Part shown: positions 1-11,650 of the stretch, one piece after another
How the letters are laid out: the number at the start of each line of letters is the position of its first letter
Numbering within the stretch: position 1 is the stretch's first letter
Source: Trogon surrucura
Taxonomy: Eukaryota; Chordata; Aves; Trogoniformes; Trogonidae
NCBI GenBank assembly: GCA_020746105.1
Contig: CM036622.1
Span: 9,799,487 to 9,863,486, forward strand
Reading direction: 5' to 3'
DNA length: 64,000 bases
Notes under the pieces: model-generated
What the model was told of the DNA's origin: nothing
Database searches by the model: none
What the model saw: the letters and a program-made list of their open reading frames with translations, nothing else
Translations under genes and position numbers: made by a program

Positions 1-3000
1 TCTAAATTACATTTCATGCACCCAATCTTGTTTCCTACACTTCTTTCTCTTCTTGTAGTCAAGTATGTATGAGCAAGAAGAGTGTAACAGGCATACAAGA
101 CTAGGAAATTGCAGTGCTCCTTAGGTACTCTGCTTAAACTTGTTCAATGTGCTAACAATTCATTTATTACACACAGGAAAGTCAGTTTTGAGCACATGTG
201 AAATTTACACAATTACATTGTGAATTTCAAGTACTTAGAATCTGTATTTAAAAAATCATTAGACTATTTAATTCTCTACCCATTCAGCCATATTTTAATC
301 CTATTTTCAGCCAATGTGATGAATACTTGATTATATCTTTTTCCTTCATAGCCCTTTCCCTGTGTCCAAAGAACCCTTGATGTCCATTGTTCTGGACATG
401 GGGATGGTAATTAGTCTGAGAAAAGAATTTTTAAATACAGAGACTTGGCTTCTTGTTTGAACTACTGGCAGGAGCTCATTCAAACCAGTCTCTCTGGTAT
501 TAAAAAGCAAGTGTTGATTCCTTCTGTGTGAAATTTGGCTTGTCCGAGTCTGAAAACTTATGCTGAGAAGTGACGTGATATTTGAATCCTGACACTGTGT
601 TTAGAAAAACAGAAACTCTGCCAGGGTTTCTGCAGTTCAGAAAGCTTCTTTCGTGTTTCAGCTGCTTCACTAATTGAATACAGATTCCTTCTTACGGGAT
701 CAAGTGTCATTGCTATTTGCTACCATGGCAAGTTTTTGGAGAGAAATACTTGGTGCCATTAGTAAGCTTGATTTATGGAAAGGATATTGTATTAATGAAA
801 ATAAAAAAAAGATACCTTTCCAAGCAGTTTGCTATTATTATTGCTAAGGTTTCTTTCAAACGGAGTATTTTAAAAGAAGCGTCAACTTGAAGATCTGGTG
901 GCTCTAATGGATCTCTGTGTGCAGAGTAATGCAAGTAGGTGGACCGGCAATCCAGTGAATACTTGCCTGGCTATGGACAGGCTGTTGGGCTTGTGCCTTT
1001 GTTTGTGTCCCATTGGATCTGTCCAGAGGCAGGTGTTTTGGCAGTCTACCTACATGTGGTTTACTTTATATTTGTTTCCTTAAGCTATTTTCCCGTCCCA
1101 GCTGGACCAAAAAGTAAGCCTTGCTCATGCATGTAGTTGATGTGTAGGATGCTTGTAGCTGAGCTGTCGGAATCTGTTGACTTAGGGAAATGCAAGCCTG
1201 GGTTTGCGCTCAGTAGCTCTTTGAGTTATTAAAATATCAGCTGCTTTTTGAGTACAGACAGCCAAACAGATTCTCTCCTGAGTATAGGACCTATTCTTGC
1301 ACCACATAACAAGTAGAATATGTGCAGGTGTGCTAGGGGCCACGTTAACAGACTATCCAAAAAGCTGAGGCAGAATCAAGATTTCATTTGGGTTTGGAGC
1401 ATGTCACCAGGAACAGTGTACTGGAAAATTAAAGAAATATAGCTGATTATTTGAAAAAAAAACCATGAACAGTTGATTCCCTTTCTATGAAGAGGAATTT
1501 ACATTTTCTAAAAATGCATTCCTAGACCATATTTTGTTTCACACCTTTCAAAATTATGAGGAAGAACGTGACCATTTAACTTCAGTTCTGAGTTTGCATG
1601 AGGCAATGACTACTCCATCCATTTGATTCCTGTTACCTCTTGTGGGCTGTATGACCTGTCTGCTGAGTTAGTACTTGTTTTTTCTGTTGCCAGTAGTTAT
1701 CAATGTCATGAAAGTTTTGTTTGGTTTTTGACCTTGTAACACCCAGAAAACACTGGGTATCTTAGCATTATGGAAAAAGATGTCATTGCTCTTGCAAGTT
1801 CACTTGAGAGCTTGAGGGTAACTTGATGTTAAATTACTCCACAATCTTAAAGCTAGTTGTGTCCAAAGAACCAATTTATCCGTAGGAGGGCACATTGCTC
1901 CCTTTTTATATATCTCTCAGGCCCGATACTCCTCTGGTAAAGAGGAATTTAATGGGGAGTATAATAAGCTGAAACTACTATGGATGGGCCTGACTTCTCT
2001 GAGAACCCATTTAGTGTGATGAGAAGTCCTTTCTGCTGCCGTGCTGAAGGTGGTTGGCAAAGCAATTAGTCTTTTCCAGGTCAGGACCCAGACTTCATAA
2101 AACCTTCTTGTGGAGAAGCTGAAACGTGGAATTATTTATCTGTTGCACTGGAGTTCCAAGGCTGGGGGTGGAGAAGAATCATGGTCCCTAACCTAACATT
2201 TCCGATTGTGCATTGGAAGACTTTAGTAGGTTAATCTGAGAGTCCTCTTCGCTGCTTTTCTGTTGATGCTGTTAGGAAGTAAGTCTGTCTGCTGATACTC
2301 AAGTAACCAGGCTTTGAAACTTGTGTGAATCTTAGAAGTTCTGTTGTCGAAAACCAATGACATTCTTGACTTAGTGAGGTGCTGCTTGTGCTAACATCTT
2401 CCTTTATTCTCTCCTCCCACCTTTTTCTCCAAGACCCCTAAGCAGTGGGAGAAAGAATAAAACAAGGACTTAGGTCAAAACCAAGAGACTCTGTGGCTTT
2501 TATTGTTTCATCATAAGTGCGATTGAAGGGAGTTAGCATATAAGGATATGTAAGAACGACTTTTAAGAAACAGCAATTGCAGTTTGGAGACTAGAAAGAA
2601 ATTATCTTAAAATCTCTTTACTTTTTTTCCCCTCTGTAGAATTTGTAGAATCATGTTTAAGATGCATTCAAAATCCCAGTTATATCATGGTCTCATTTTT
2701 ACGAGCAAATGTGTTATACAAGTTTTCATGAAATATAAGTAAAAGATGTAGTTTTAAACATTTCTACTTTCAGACATTACAGCAATTTACCTGTCTCAGA
2801 AAATGATAAAAAGCTTCAATAGACTACTGCTTGACTAAGTTGTGCAGTGGTGTGAACTGTCCAAGAAGAAAATTTCATCGGTCTTTGCATTTGCCAGAAT
2901 TTATTTTGAAAAAAAAATACAATAATTGAACTGAAGATGTGCAGAATTTGGCTTGTGCAAGAGTAACGGAGGGAGTGATTTGTGTAGTGTGGGTGACTGA

Positions 3001-6000
3001 AAGTATGTACTTGAATAGCTGCTGCTGTCAAAGAAGAGAAATAAAGTGAAGTGAGATGACTCCCTTCCATGGGCTTGGTACAATAGCAGCAAATTATATC
3101 TGGGCATATAAAGGTTTCTAACTTCCCACTTAATCTTTTATTCTGGTGGGAAGCTGTACTTCATTTAAGCAGATTCTTTGGACGCTGGGAATGAAGCCAT
3201 CAGTAGTTGTTGGAAGCAGTATTTTTTGTTTATATATGAAGCATGAACTATATTCCCCTGTCTTTTGCTGCAGCCTTTTCACTACTCACAAGTTTCACTT
3301 ACATCCTTGAACTTCTGTCATCAACTCAAGGAGTAGTTGAATGAAAGGATGTTTAAAACTCATTCTGTAATTAAAAAGCTTGTAACTGTTATTTGGTCGC
3401 AAGTTATTCATTGTAAGCCTTTACTGAAAAGTTCTCTGGTTTTGCATAAGTTGGAGTGACAGAGTGCATGACTGAAAATTCAGAAGTTCTTGGACAAAAA
3501 CTTAATGAAACCAAATTTGGTATCCTAAGGAAATAGAGTAGAAGATTTCAAACTTGTCAGTATACATCACAGGTACAAGTGCAGAATACCATTTTGAAAA
3601 TACCCTTTGCAGTTTCTGTGCCTGTATGCACTTAATAAACCAGAACATTGTCGCTCAGTGTTCACAACACTAAGCTGAAAGTGAAGGTGGGGAACATTTG
3701 AAGCAATGATTTCCTTTAAAATGTATAGTTTTTAATTCAGACTCTCCTAAGACCACTAGAAGTAATGTCTTCCTCTGTTGTTATGCCCAGATATTCTTGA
3801 ATTGAAATGAAATTTCCCACTTTAATTAAGCATTTGTAATCCTAAATAAATCCTGACCTATTGTGGGAAGTAGTCTGGGAGGTGCAACATGTAACTAAGT
3901 GTAATGTGACTTCATGGAGTTTTTATGCTCACTTCAAAATGTCAGTGTCAAAAGTGATCTTTTTGTTCCTTTCCCAGGGTTCTTGAACATACCATTCAAA
4001 GGGCTAAAGGAAGGTAACTGAGGATAATGAATAGGTTATTGTGTAAATTTTGACTGTGATAAGTTAAAAAAACCCAACAGCTTTAGAATAGGGTCTCTCA
4101 CTATGGAAATGTTTGAGATGATTTTGGGCGTTCTTGCAGGTCAAGTAAGCATTTAGCATGCCATCATGTTTTTGCCATCTCTCTGTAAACTACGAAGTTT
4201 TTATGTGCTATTTTTCACCATCTAAAAAGATCAGTAATGTTGTTCTGCAAACAAATTTGGAAAAGCCATTTTCTATCCACTACATCCCTGCTAATATTCC
4301 AGGTATGTTTTGGTAAATTTTCTTTGTAGGTAAGGCTCTACCTTTTGTCCTTAGAATAAACAGTTGTGTCATATGACAAGGGTAGTAAAAGAAGGGTTTT
4401 TTTTTTTTCTGCTTTTTTTTTTCCTGTTGCAAGTCACCCTGAAATATAATACTGTCAATTTATAAACTTGCTTTTACACTTTCCTAAGCTTATTTTGGCA
4501 GAGATGAGAAGGGCTTGCATGAGATAGATTAGTTTAGTGGAAGTGGGAGCGTTAGAGTATAGGAATGAACTTCAAATGAAGCTTTGGGAAAACATACTAG
4601 GTGACCGTGTAAAACTGAAAACTGAGGTCCTGGGCTAGAGGTAATTTCATTTAAATGTTTATAATTTTTGCAGTTTCACTCCCGTCTTACAATTTTCACG
4701 TGCAAGTTGTGATGCAGAGGAAAACTCAGTGAAATTTAAGAGACTCTGATTTAACTGAAAACGTCCCTATGGAAATTTTACATGGTGGGTCGTCTTCATT
4801 CTAGAAAAATGGAGTAGGTATTATAATCAAATACGTTTTGTATTCTAAATGAGAATCACTTAATTTTTGATTAAAAAATGCATTGAGATAGTCTGAATCT
4901 TTTCTAAAGTGCTTTATTTGTGCTCTAAAAAGTTGTCTTGCGTTTCTGTTTTCTGTGTATTAATTTATTGAACAATTTTCAAATGCTTGTGCAGCATCTG
5001 TAATAGAACCTGAAGTAAAAATATTTTTATGTCTGCATTGATGTGGATCTAATTTAAATGTTTGTGTTTTAGGTTGGAAGGGGTAATTCAACAAATACTT
5101 CACAATAATAGAAATCTGAAACAGGGTGTGCATGAAATGTTGATACATGGTTGTGAAGTATTAAAAGGGCATAGGTGTAGGTTTTGAAGTGGTTGCATTG
5201 TAATGTGGCAATCATTTTGAAAGTGCTGTATTTTGCATGCTTTCAGTCAAAAAACGATTCTGCTGCTGTTATGAAATAAGTCTGAGAATGTGTTAATACA
5301 GACTTACTTCAATCGATATCAGAACTCTTCATTATAAAATTCTTGTTAGGATTCCTCACTGTCTCCTACATTTAAAAATATATAGAGTTAGTGTTAAAAG
5401 CAGTAGTAGTATCTGGATGAAAGGTGGTCTCTTGTGAAACTGTAAGCATTTTCACTGAAGCAAAAGCAGATAAAAACCCAAGTGCTAAAACCTAATTTGA
5501 AGCCTAGAGTCATAGCAGTGGGATAAAATATACAAGGTAGTGTTTTGCCCTTAAGGAAGATGACACTTTTTCACACCCAAACCTTGAATTTGTAGCTGAA
5601 CAGAGTTTCAAAATGATCTTCTATATTCTTTTGTGACAGGCCAGTAGATTGAACTGACACTATGATGCAGCTGTGAGAAGGTCAAAATAGATCTCGTGAT
5701 CTATCTGTATCAGAGAGAGAAGTATTAATGGTGTTGTGCTCATGAGACTCTTGTCTGATACACTCTGACTTATTGAAGAAAGGTGCAGACTGGAAGAGGT
5801 ACAGGGGAAATACGCCAGGCTTGCTTCTTCCCAAACAATTTAAGACATATTGCCCTCCGTAGGGCAGAAAATTGCCCTTTTCAGGTTAGAAAAACGAGAA
5901 CTGAGTTATTGTTTGCTAGATGTAAAATATTTAGCTTAAGAACAGGGAGCAGAAAGAAGTGTTTAAGAGAAATTGCATATTGACCAAAATTAAGAAAATG

Positions 6001-6422
6001 TCCAGGTATCTGAAGTATGGATTTTTAAAGTGATTTCCTAGTGGTATTCTGCTGAGTGATCAGGTGCTTTCAGATAGAAGGATGCAGGCACCCCTGAGAT
6101 GTAAACTCTGGTGGAACCAACAATATCTCTAGTGATGAGATTTCATCCTGACTCTCTGGAGGTACACAATTGTTACTTTGCTGTGTAGTAGAGGGCCCAA
6201 TTTTGTGTATTGAAAGTACCTTGTCTTGTTTGCAGATACATTTACACTGATGGTGGAGTACTTTATAATCCTTGTGAATTTTAGCTTTCTTCTTTGAAAA
6301 TATGCCTACATAATGTGCCTAGATGAAAGTGCAAATTCTTGAAAAAACTTGTTGGTGGGGTGCCTGTTTCTAGAAATGAGGCAAAGCATACAACAGATAG
6401 TTCACAGCTTGCCTTTATTCAC
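1..6422. other. Upstream non-coding DNA, no exon recognised
   Basis: AT-rich unique-looking sequence with only short chance reading frames (under 90 codons) and no recognisable protein similarity, RNA gene or CpG-rich promoter. It is either the 5' non-coding intron of PALS2 or the intergenic space before it. The first coding exon of PALS2 starts directly after a splice acceptor, so a non-coding 5' exon must lie upstream, but I could not place it here. Confidence 0.6.
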
Positions 6423-6715
6423 TGTCATAGAACTGCAGAATGGTTTGGGTTGAAAGGGACCTTAAAGATGATCTAGTTACACCGCTGACTGCCATGGACA
6501 TAGGCACATCCTGCTGGGGGCCGCAGAGCTGAATACAGCAATGCATGTGGGGTCTCATGAGAGCAGAGCAGAGGGGGAGAATCACCTCCCTTGACCTGCT
6601 GACCATGCTTCCCTTGATGCAGCCCAGCATGTGATTGGCTTTCCAGGCTGTGAGCGCGTGTTGCTGGCTCATATTCAGTTTTTTTATCCACGAAAAGTCC
6701 CTAATCTGTCTCCCG
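6423..6715 (-). mobile_element. CR1-type LINE fragment, antisense
   Basis: The segment opens with the reverse complement of the avian CR1 3' end (TCATAGAACTGCAGAATGG, then TTTGGGTTGAAAGGGACCTT). It continues into the bird repeat block with GATGCAGCCCAGCATGTGATTGG and TTGCTGGCTCATATTCAG. The element therefore lies on the - strand with its 3' end at the low coordinate. The two halves may be one CR1 subfamily or two nested pieces. The high-coordinate edge is uncertain, and weak similarity may run to about 6770. Confidence 0.8.
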
Positions 6716-6770
6716 TTGGAAGGGTGTCTGCTATTTTCTCTTCAGGTCTATATTTGGTATTTGTATGAAG

Positions 6771-7625
6771 AAGGGATCTGATTTAGGACGATCTCTTCTT
6801 GGATTTCCAGTTGGGCTTAGGATGAAGTTGCCAATGAGATAAAACCGTGTAGATAGTTCTGCATGACTTCACCTCAACTTTTCTACCAAGAAAATTGGTA
6901 CAATAAACTGAATTATCATTTTTTATGCACAATTTGCTCCTGTAGGTGTATAACTGTGGTCTTTACTTATGTTGTTAGTATTTTGTCAGTCGGGCTCTGT
7001 TACCCTGCAACAGGTAGATAATTTTGAGTTCCATGACAGGAATATGGAGATAGAAAGCTTTGATTCTTTTGGAAAGGTGCACTTTACAGCTGAAAAACAG
7101 AGATACAGAGGAAGGCATATTTCAAAGCTGCGCTTACTTCATTGCATCTGTTATGCTGGCATTTTGGACTTCATAAATACTAGCATTAATTGCCTGTATA
7201 ACTGTGGAGAATACAAGTTTCCTCGTCCAGCTGTTTCTTGCAAAATACCAGGGAATATGATTGATGTGATGTGCTAAGTTCAACCTGTTGCATAAGTTGA
7301 GTGGAGTGCAGGCTATGTCCTGAAACTTGTTCAATTTCTGCTGAAATTTTAAGTACAAAGTAGTTTCTTAGACTGCATATTAACACACTGTCTTGCCTTC
7401 ATTTAAAAACCATTTTTTAAATGTTGTGAACTACTAAAGTAGTTGAAGGACTAAGGGGGTACAGTCTTTGTTCACCAAAATTGAAATTTCTCCTGGGCGC
7501 ACATGCTAGTAGTATCATTTGAAGTACCGTAGTCTTTGTGTGACATCAATACATACTTTCCTAACATCTGTAGCTGAAAAATAAGAACTCTACCAAAAAA
7601 AGGGAAATAATTTCGTGCAGCCATA
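6771..7625. other. Non-coding spacer between CR1 copies
   Basis: No recognised gene or repeat. The 102-codon open frame at 6969-7277 (+) shows no domain and no splice context linking it to PALS2. Confidence 0.5.
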
Positions 7626-7907
7626 AAGTCATAGAATGGTTTGGGTTGGAAGGGACTTTAAAATTTTTCTAATTCCAACCCCCTTGGTTGGACCCCCAAT
7701 GGACAGGGGCACCTTCCGTTGGACCAGGTTGCTCAAAACCACATCCAGCCTGACCTTGAACGGTTCCAGGGAAGGGGACATTCACAGCTCCTCTGGGCAG
7801 GCAGTTCCAGTGTCTCACCACCCTCACAGAAAAGAATTTCATTGTAATATCTAATCTAAATCTACCTTCTTCCAGATTGAAACTGCTACCGCTCATCTTA
7901 TCACTAT
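7626..7907 (-). mobile_element. CR1 LINE 3' fragment, antisense
   Basis: The copy begins TCATAGAATGGTTTGGGTTGG AAGGGAC, the inverted CR1 3' terminus. The classic inverted coding block follows (GGTTGCTCAAAACCACATCC, TTCCAGTGTCTCACCACC, GAAAAGAATTTCATTGTAAT). The - strand translation still resembles the C-terminus of the CR1 reverse transcriptase (EGRFRLDI...VRHWNCLPR) but has no intact frame. It is a 5'-truncated dead copy. Confidence 0.93.
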
Positions 7908-8012
7908 ACTCCCAGTTTATTTACACAGTGTGAAGGAGCATAGAGCAAAGTTCAAGAAGTGTAATAGTGCGAGCAAAGCTTTTCACATGAATGAAGGATG
8001 TCAGGAAGTAAT

Positions 8013-8186
8013 TATAGAATCACGGAATCATTGAGGTTGGAAGGATCTTTTTCAGATCATCTGGCCCAACCCCCGCTTCTCAAATAGGATCAGCTGGAAC
8101 AGGCTGTCCAGGACTGTGTCCACTGGGTTTTGGATACCTCTGGGGATGGAGACCCCACAACTTCTGTGGGCAACCTGTTCCAGTGG
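8013..8186 (-). mobile_element. CR1 LINE 3' fragment, antisense
   Basis: The copy starts ATAGAATCACGGAATCATTG, AGGTTGGAAGGATC, and continues with CCAACCCCCG, a short unmatched stretch, then GGGCAACCTGTTCCAGTG. This is an inverted CR1 3' end from a different subfamily than the copy at 7626. It abuts a CR1 piece in the opposite orientation just to the right. Confidence 0.9.
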
Positions 8187-8224
8187 GGATCAGAGACAGA
8201 TTACATGAATGGAATCAAGAGAAA

Positions 8225-8437
8225 TTCAGGCAGTAGGTAAGGAAAAACCTGTTTCATCATTAGGAAGTAGTGCAAGCAATTGCCAAGAGAAGTTACATAG
8301 TCTTCATCCTGGGAGGTTTTCAAGACTTTTCAGGGTAAAGCCTTGAGCAATGTGGTTTGCTGTCATAGCTGTCCTTTCTTAGGGCATGAGGGTAGATTAG
8401 AGACCTCATGGGGACCCTTCCCACTTTAGTTAAGCTT
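8225..8437 (+). mobile_element. CR1 LINE 3' fragment, sense
   Basis: Sense-strand CR1 3' UTR and tail similarity: CTGGGAGGTTTTCAAGAC, GGTAAAGCCTTGAGCAATGT, then TAGATTAGAGACCTCATGGG and GACCCTTCCCACTTTAG. The terminal ATTCTATG repeat is lost or decayed. With the inverted copy at 8013-8186 it makes a head-to-head CR1 pair. The left edge is approximate. Confidence 0.8.
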
Positions 8438-8657
8438 TCATAACTTGATCTAATTATTTTTCTGAATCTATCCTGAGAGGAAAATGTTTACTTTTCAGTA
8501 ATAATTTGTTTTAACCAATTACTTTCAAACAGTTTTATATACTGTAATTCAGTAAGAAATGCTATTTTTTTTCAGTGGAGCATGAAAACTTTTTAAGCAG
8601 AAAAATCGTAAAGTGAATTCTCTTTTTAAGTCATCGCATCTCCTGAACCTTTCAGAA

Positions 8658-8670
8658 GGCATCTTAAGCC
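8658..8670 (+). repeat. Left 13-bp direct repeat flanking LTR element
   Basis: GGCATCTTAAGCC is identical to 9861-9873 on the other side of the LTR-like element. It looks like a target-site duplication but is longer than the 4-6 bp usual for retroviral integration. Confidence 0.7.
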
Positions 8671-9860
8671 CTGTTGTGATTTGACCCTGGCTGGCAGCTA
8701 GGTGCCCACACAGCCGCTCTCTCACTCCCCCTTCTCTTTCTTCATGGAGGGAGAAAATATTTTGAAAGGCTCAAGGTTTGAGATAAGGACAGGGAGATCA
8801 CTTTCATTTACTGTCCCGGGCAAAAGAGACTCGATTTTTTGGGGAAATTAGGTACATTTATTAAAAGAACTAATCAGAGAGGAGTAGTGAGAAAGAGCAA
8901 ACAGATTTTAACAAACAGAACACCTTCCCCCCATCCCTCCCTTCTTCCCGGGCTCAACATCAATCCCGATTTCTCCACCTCCTCCCCCTGAGCGGCGCAG
9001 GGGGACAGGGAATGGGGGCTGCGGTCAGTTCATCCGATGTTGGTTCGACCGCTTCTTCACCCCGGGGGAGGACTCTTCACTCTTCCCCAGGGCCATTGTG
9101 GGGTCCCTCTCACGGGAGACAAGCTTCACGCTCTCTTCTCCGCGTGAGTCGTCCCACGAAGGGCAATTCATCACAAACTGCCCAACGTGAGACACCTCAC
9201 GAGGGGCAGCCCACCCCTCGTGAGTCTGAGGTGCAGTCCTTCAGGGGAAACTGCTCCAGCGTGAGTACCCCACAGCGTCCCAAAAGTCCCACCAGCCAAC
9301 CTGCTCCAGCGTGGGCATTCCTCTCTTCCACGGGCTACAGGTTCCGGCAGCGACTTGCTCTGATGCGGGCTTCCCACGGGCTACAGCCCCCTTCAGGCAT
9401 CCACCCACACGGCGTGGAGTCCTCTACACAGTGGACATCCACATGGTGATCCTTATGGTGGACATCTGCACCTCGCCCATGGGCTGCAGGGGGACAACCC
9501 GCTTCACCATGGTCTTCACCACAGACCTGGGGGACTCTCTGCTCTGTGCCTGGAACTCATCCTCCACCCTCCTTCACTGACCTTGGTGTCTTCACAGATT
9601 CTCACTCCTCCATCTCTGTGCCAGCTGTTGTGGCACAGTTCTTTTTCCCAGTTCTTAAATACGTTTTTCACAGAGGCGTTCCTCTGCTATAACTTTACTG
9701 ACAGGCTCAGCCTTGGCCAGCGGCGGGTCCCTCTTTGGAGCCGGCTGGCATTGGCTCTATCAAACTCGGGGAGCTTCTAGCAGCTTCTTGCAGAAGCCAC
9801 CCTGCAGCTCCCGGCCCCCGCCGCCAAAATCTGGCCAGGCCAACCCAATAGAAGCCCTCT
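8671..9860. mobile_element. Avian endogenous-retrovirus LTR, apparently solo
   Basis: About 1.2 kb of GC-richer DNA, unlike the AT-rich surroundings. It begins TGTTGTGATTTGACCCTGGC and has the CCCTGAGCGGCGCAGGGGGAC block and several degenerate copies of a CTGCTCCAGCGTG / CACGGGCTACAG unit. It ends near GGCCAACCCAATAGAAG. This matches my recollection of a very common bird ERV LTR family. No gag, pol or env similarity is present, so it appears to be a solo LTR. Orientation is uncertain: an AATAAA on the - strand near 8856 favours a - strand LTR, and TG/CA-like ends occur in both directions. Open frames inside it (such as 9012-9449) are by-products of high GC. Confidence 0.8.
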
Positions 9861-9873
9861 GGCATCTTAAGCC
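9861..9873 (+). repeat. Right 13-bp direct repeat flanking LTR element
   Basis: Second copy of GGCATCTTAAGCC, identical to 8658-8670. Confidence 0.7.
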
Positions 9874-11466
9874 TTCCTGCCCCAGAGTGGCACAAATACC
9901 ATTAATGAAGAAGCAGATTCATTAGGTGGCTCAGACTAGATGAATCACCATGCAGGTGTCTGCTGTGCTACCTTTTATTTGCTGCAGAGATCTTTCAACT
10001 GTGGGGTTAAGCCTGCACAAGTTAAACTGTTTAGCTTCTCTCTGTTGGAGAAGACATATTCAGCATATTTGTGTGTGTACCTGTTTATGCTTCCTCAGTT
10101 GTTCATCATCATCCATGCCTGAAGCTTGCATCAGTCTTTCTAATGAAAAAAGTCAGAAAACTTGATAATATTTAATACCTGTATAGACTTATCTTCAAAG
10201 CATCAGGCTTAGTTAGTGAGCATCAGGTTAGGTTAATTGACTTTGTACTTGATAATTGAGATCTCTTTCTTAAAGGATTGTAAAGAAAAAGAATTCTAAC
10301 ACTGTTTCCTCAGTACTGGATTCTAGCATATCTCGTATCAATATCTTATTGTTGGTCATGATCTATATTCAAATAAAACTTAACCTTTCAATTCAACTGT
10401 CTTTGGAGATGTGATGCTTATGTTCCCTTTTTATCTTTGCTGAAATAATTCTGAAATAGTGCTTTTCTTTCCAGAAGTGCAGCTGTGAGGTCCATCTGTT
10501 CATCAGAAAATCTGTGCTTCATCTTTTTTTAGACAAACTTCACAGCCTGAAAGAAGTATGGCTACAGTGTTTGGGATGGGGAAAGGTTATTTGCTCTTCC
10601 CCATAGCTTTTGTGACCTTAAGAGTCAAGAGAAATGGGAGTATAAGATGTAGTTGAGCTACATTTGATAAAGGTAGGGACTACTCAAGCTTCTATTTACA
10701 GTTATGCTAAAATAGCTCAATCTTGGCTTGCCAGGAGACTTGGAGAAAATGAGGTTAAAAGATTAGTAAACATTTCTAGGCACTTACGTTATTTCTTTTC
10801 AACGTGCAAAAATCCAGTGAGTAAAATTTGAAAATCCAGAGGAGCATTTGTTCTTGCCAATTAGACTCTTCCTCTTTCTTTTACTAATTCATGGCCATAT
10901 ATGCTATTCATTTCTCTGATTCTGCAGTCAGGAAAGCCTGCATTCTTGCTTGTTTCATTAAGCAGTCTTAGTGTCTTTCTAGAGGAGATCCCTGTTTTTA
11001 CTGAATGAGGAAGGGGTCCTGTTGAGAAAACATGCCTGTGTGATGTTATGGTGGACTGCTACCCAGAAACACTTGAGTGAAGGTGGCTGCTGATAGGGCT
11101 GGAGCTCCATTGGCCCAACACTCCCTGCTTGGCCCGGATAAAACCTCACACCAGTGCGCATGTGAAGTCTGTGGATGCTCGAGAGCCCAGGTATCGTTGT
11201 ACCCTACTACAGTAAGTAGACATATCTTGCATGGGATTCTGTAAGTACTTTGTTGCCTCACGTTAAGGAGCAAAGGGGCTAAACTGCAGTTGTACATCCC
11301 TTTCCTAGCGCTTCATTGAAGGTATTTCTCAATGTGATCTCTGCTCAGTGAATACACTTGCCGTCTCTGAAACTGCAAATATAGTGTTGTATGTGCTCAG
11401 TGCATATTGCTTTCCCAGAAGCTTTTATCTTAAAACCTAGTTTCGGAAGCTTAGAAGAAGGCTATT
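9874..11466. other. Non-coding DNA, nothing recognised
   Basis: AT-rich sequence between the LTR element and the SINE. No exon, RNA gene or repeat family was recognised. Open frames are short and lack domain similarity. Confidence 0.5.
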
Positions 11467-11650
11467 GGGGGCCGGTTAGCTCACTCGGTTAGAGCGTGGT
11501 GCTGATAACACTGAGGTCGCGGGTTTGATCCCCAGTCAGTCCCCATGTGTTGCCTGATCTAGTTGAGAGGCGTCCCTGCCCACGACCAGGGAGGTTGGAT
11601 TAAATGATCTCTAAGGTCCCTTCCAGCCTAGGTCATTCTATGATTCTATG
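11467..11650 (+). mobile_element. tRNA-Ile-derived SINE with CR1-like tail
   Basis: Positions 11467-11545 form a tRNA-like head. It has an A-box region (TTAGCTCACTCGG), an anticodon arm TGGTGCTGATAACAC reading GAT (isoleucine), and a B-box-like GGTTTGATCCC carrying one C-to-T change. The body that follows matches a CR1 3' end in sense orientation (GGTTGGATTAAATGATCTCT, AAGGTCCCTTCCAGCC). The element ends in TCATTCTATGATTCTATG, the CR1 terminal repeat. A tRNA head plus LINE tail identifies a SINE mobilised by CR1 machinery, of the passerine TguSINE1 type. It is not a functional tRNA gene because the acceptor stem pairs imperfectly and runs into the tail. Confidence 0.88.

Noticed and set aside
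5070..5096. AGGTTGGAAGGGG, resembling a CR1 3' end
   Set aside because: Only about 13 bases match and neither the terminal repeat nor the following CR1 body is present.
9012..9449. 145-codon open frame, candidate retroviral protein
   Set aside because: It lies wholly inside the LTR and encodes no gag, pol or env motif; high GC explains it.
11467..11545. A functional tRNA-Ile gene
   Set aside because: The acceptor stem pairs imperfectly, the B box is mutated, and the sequence continues straight into a CR1-like tail; a SINE explains all of it.
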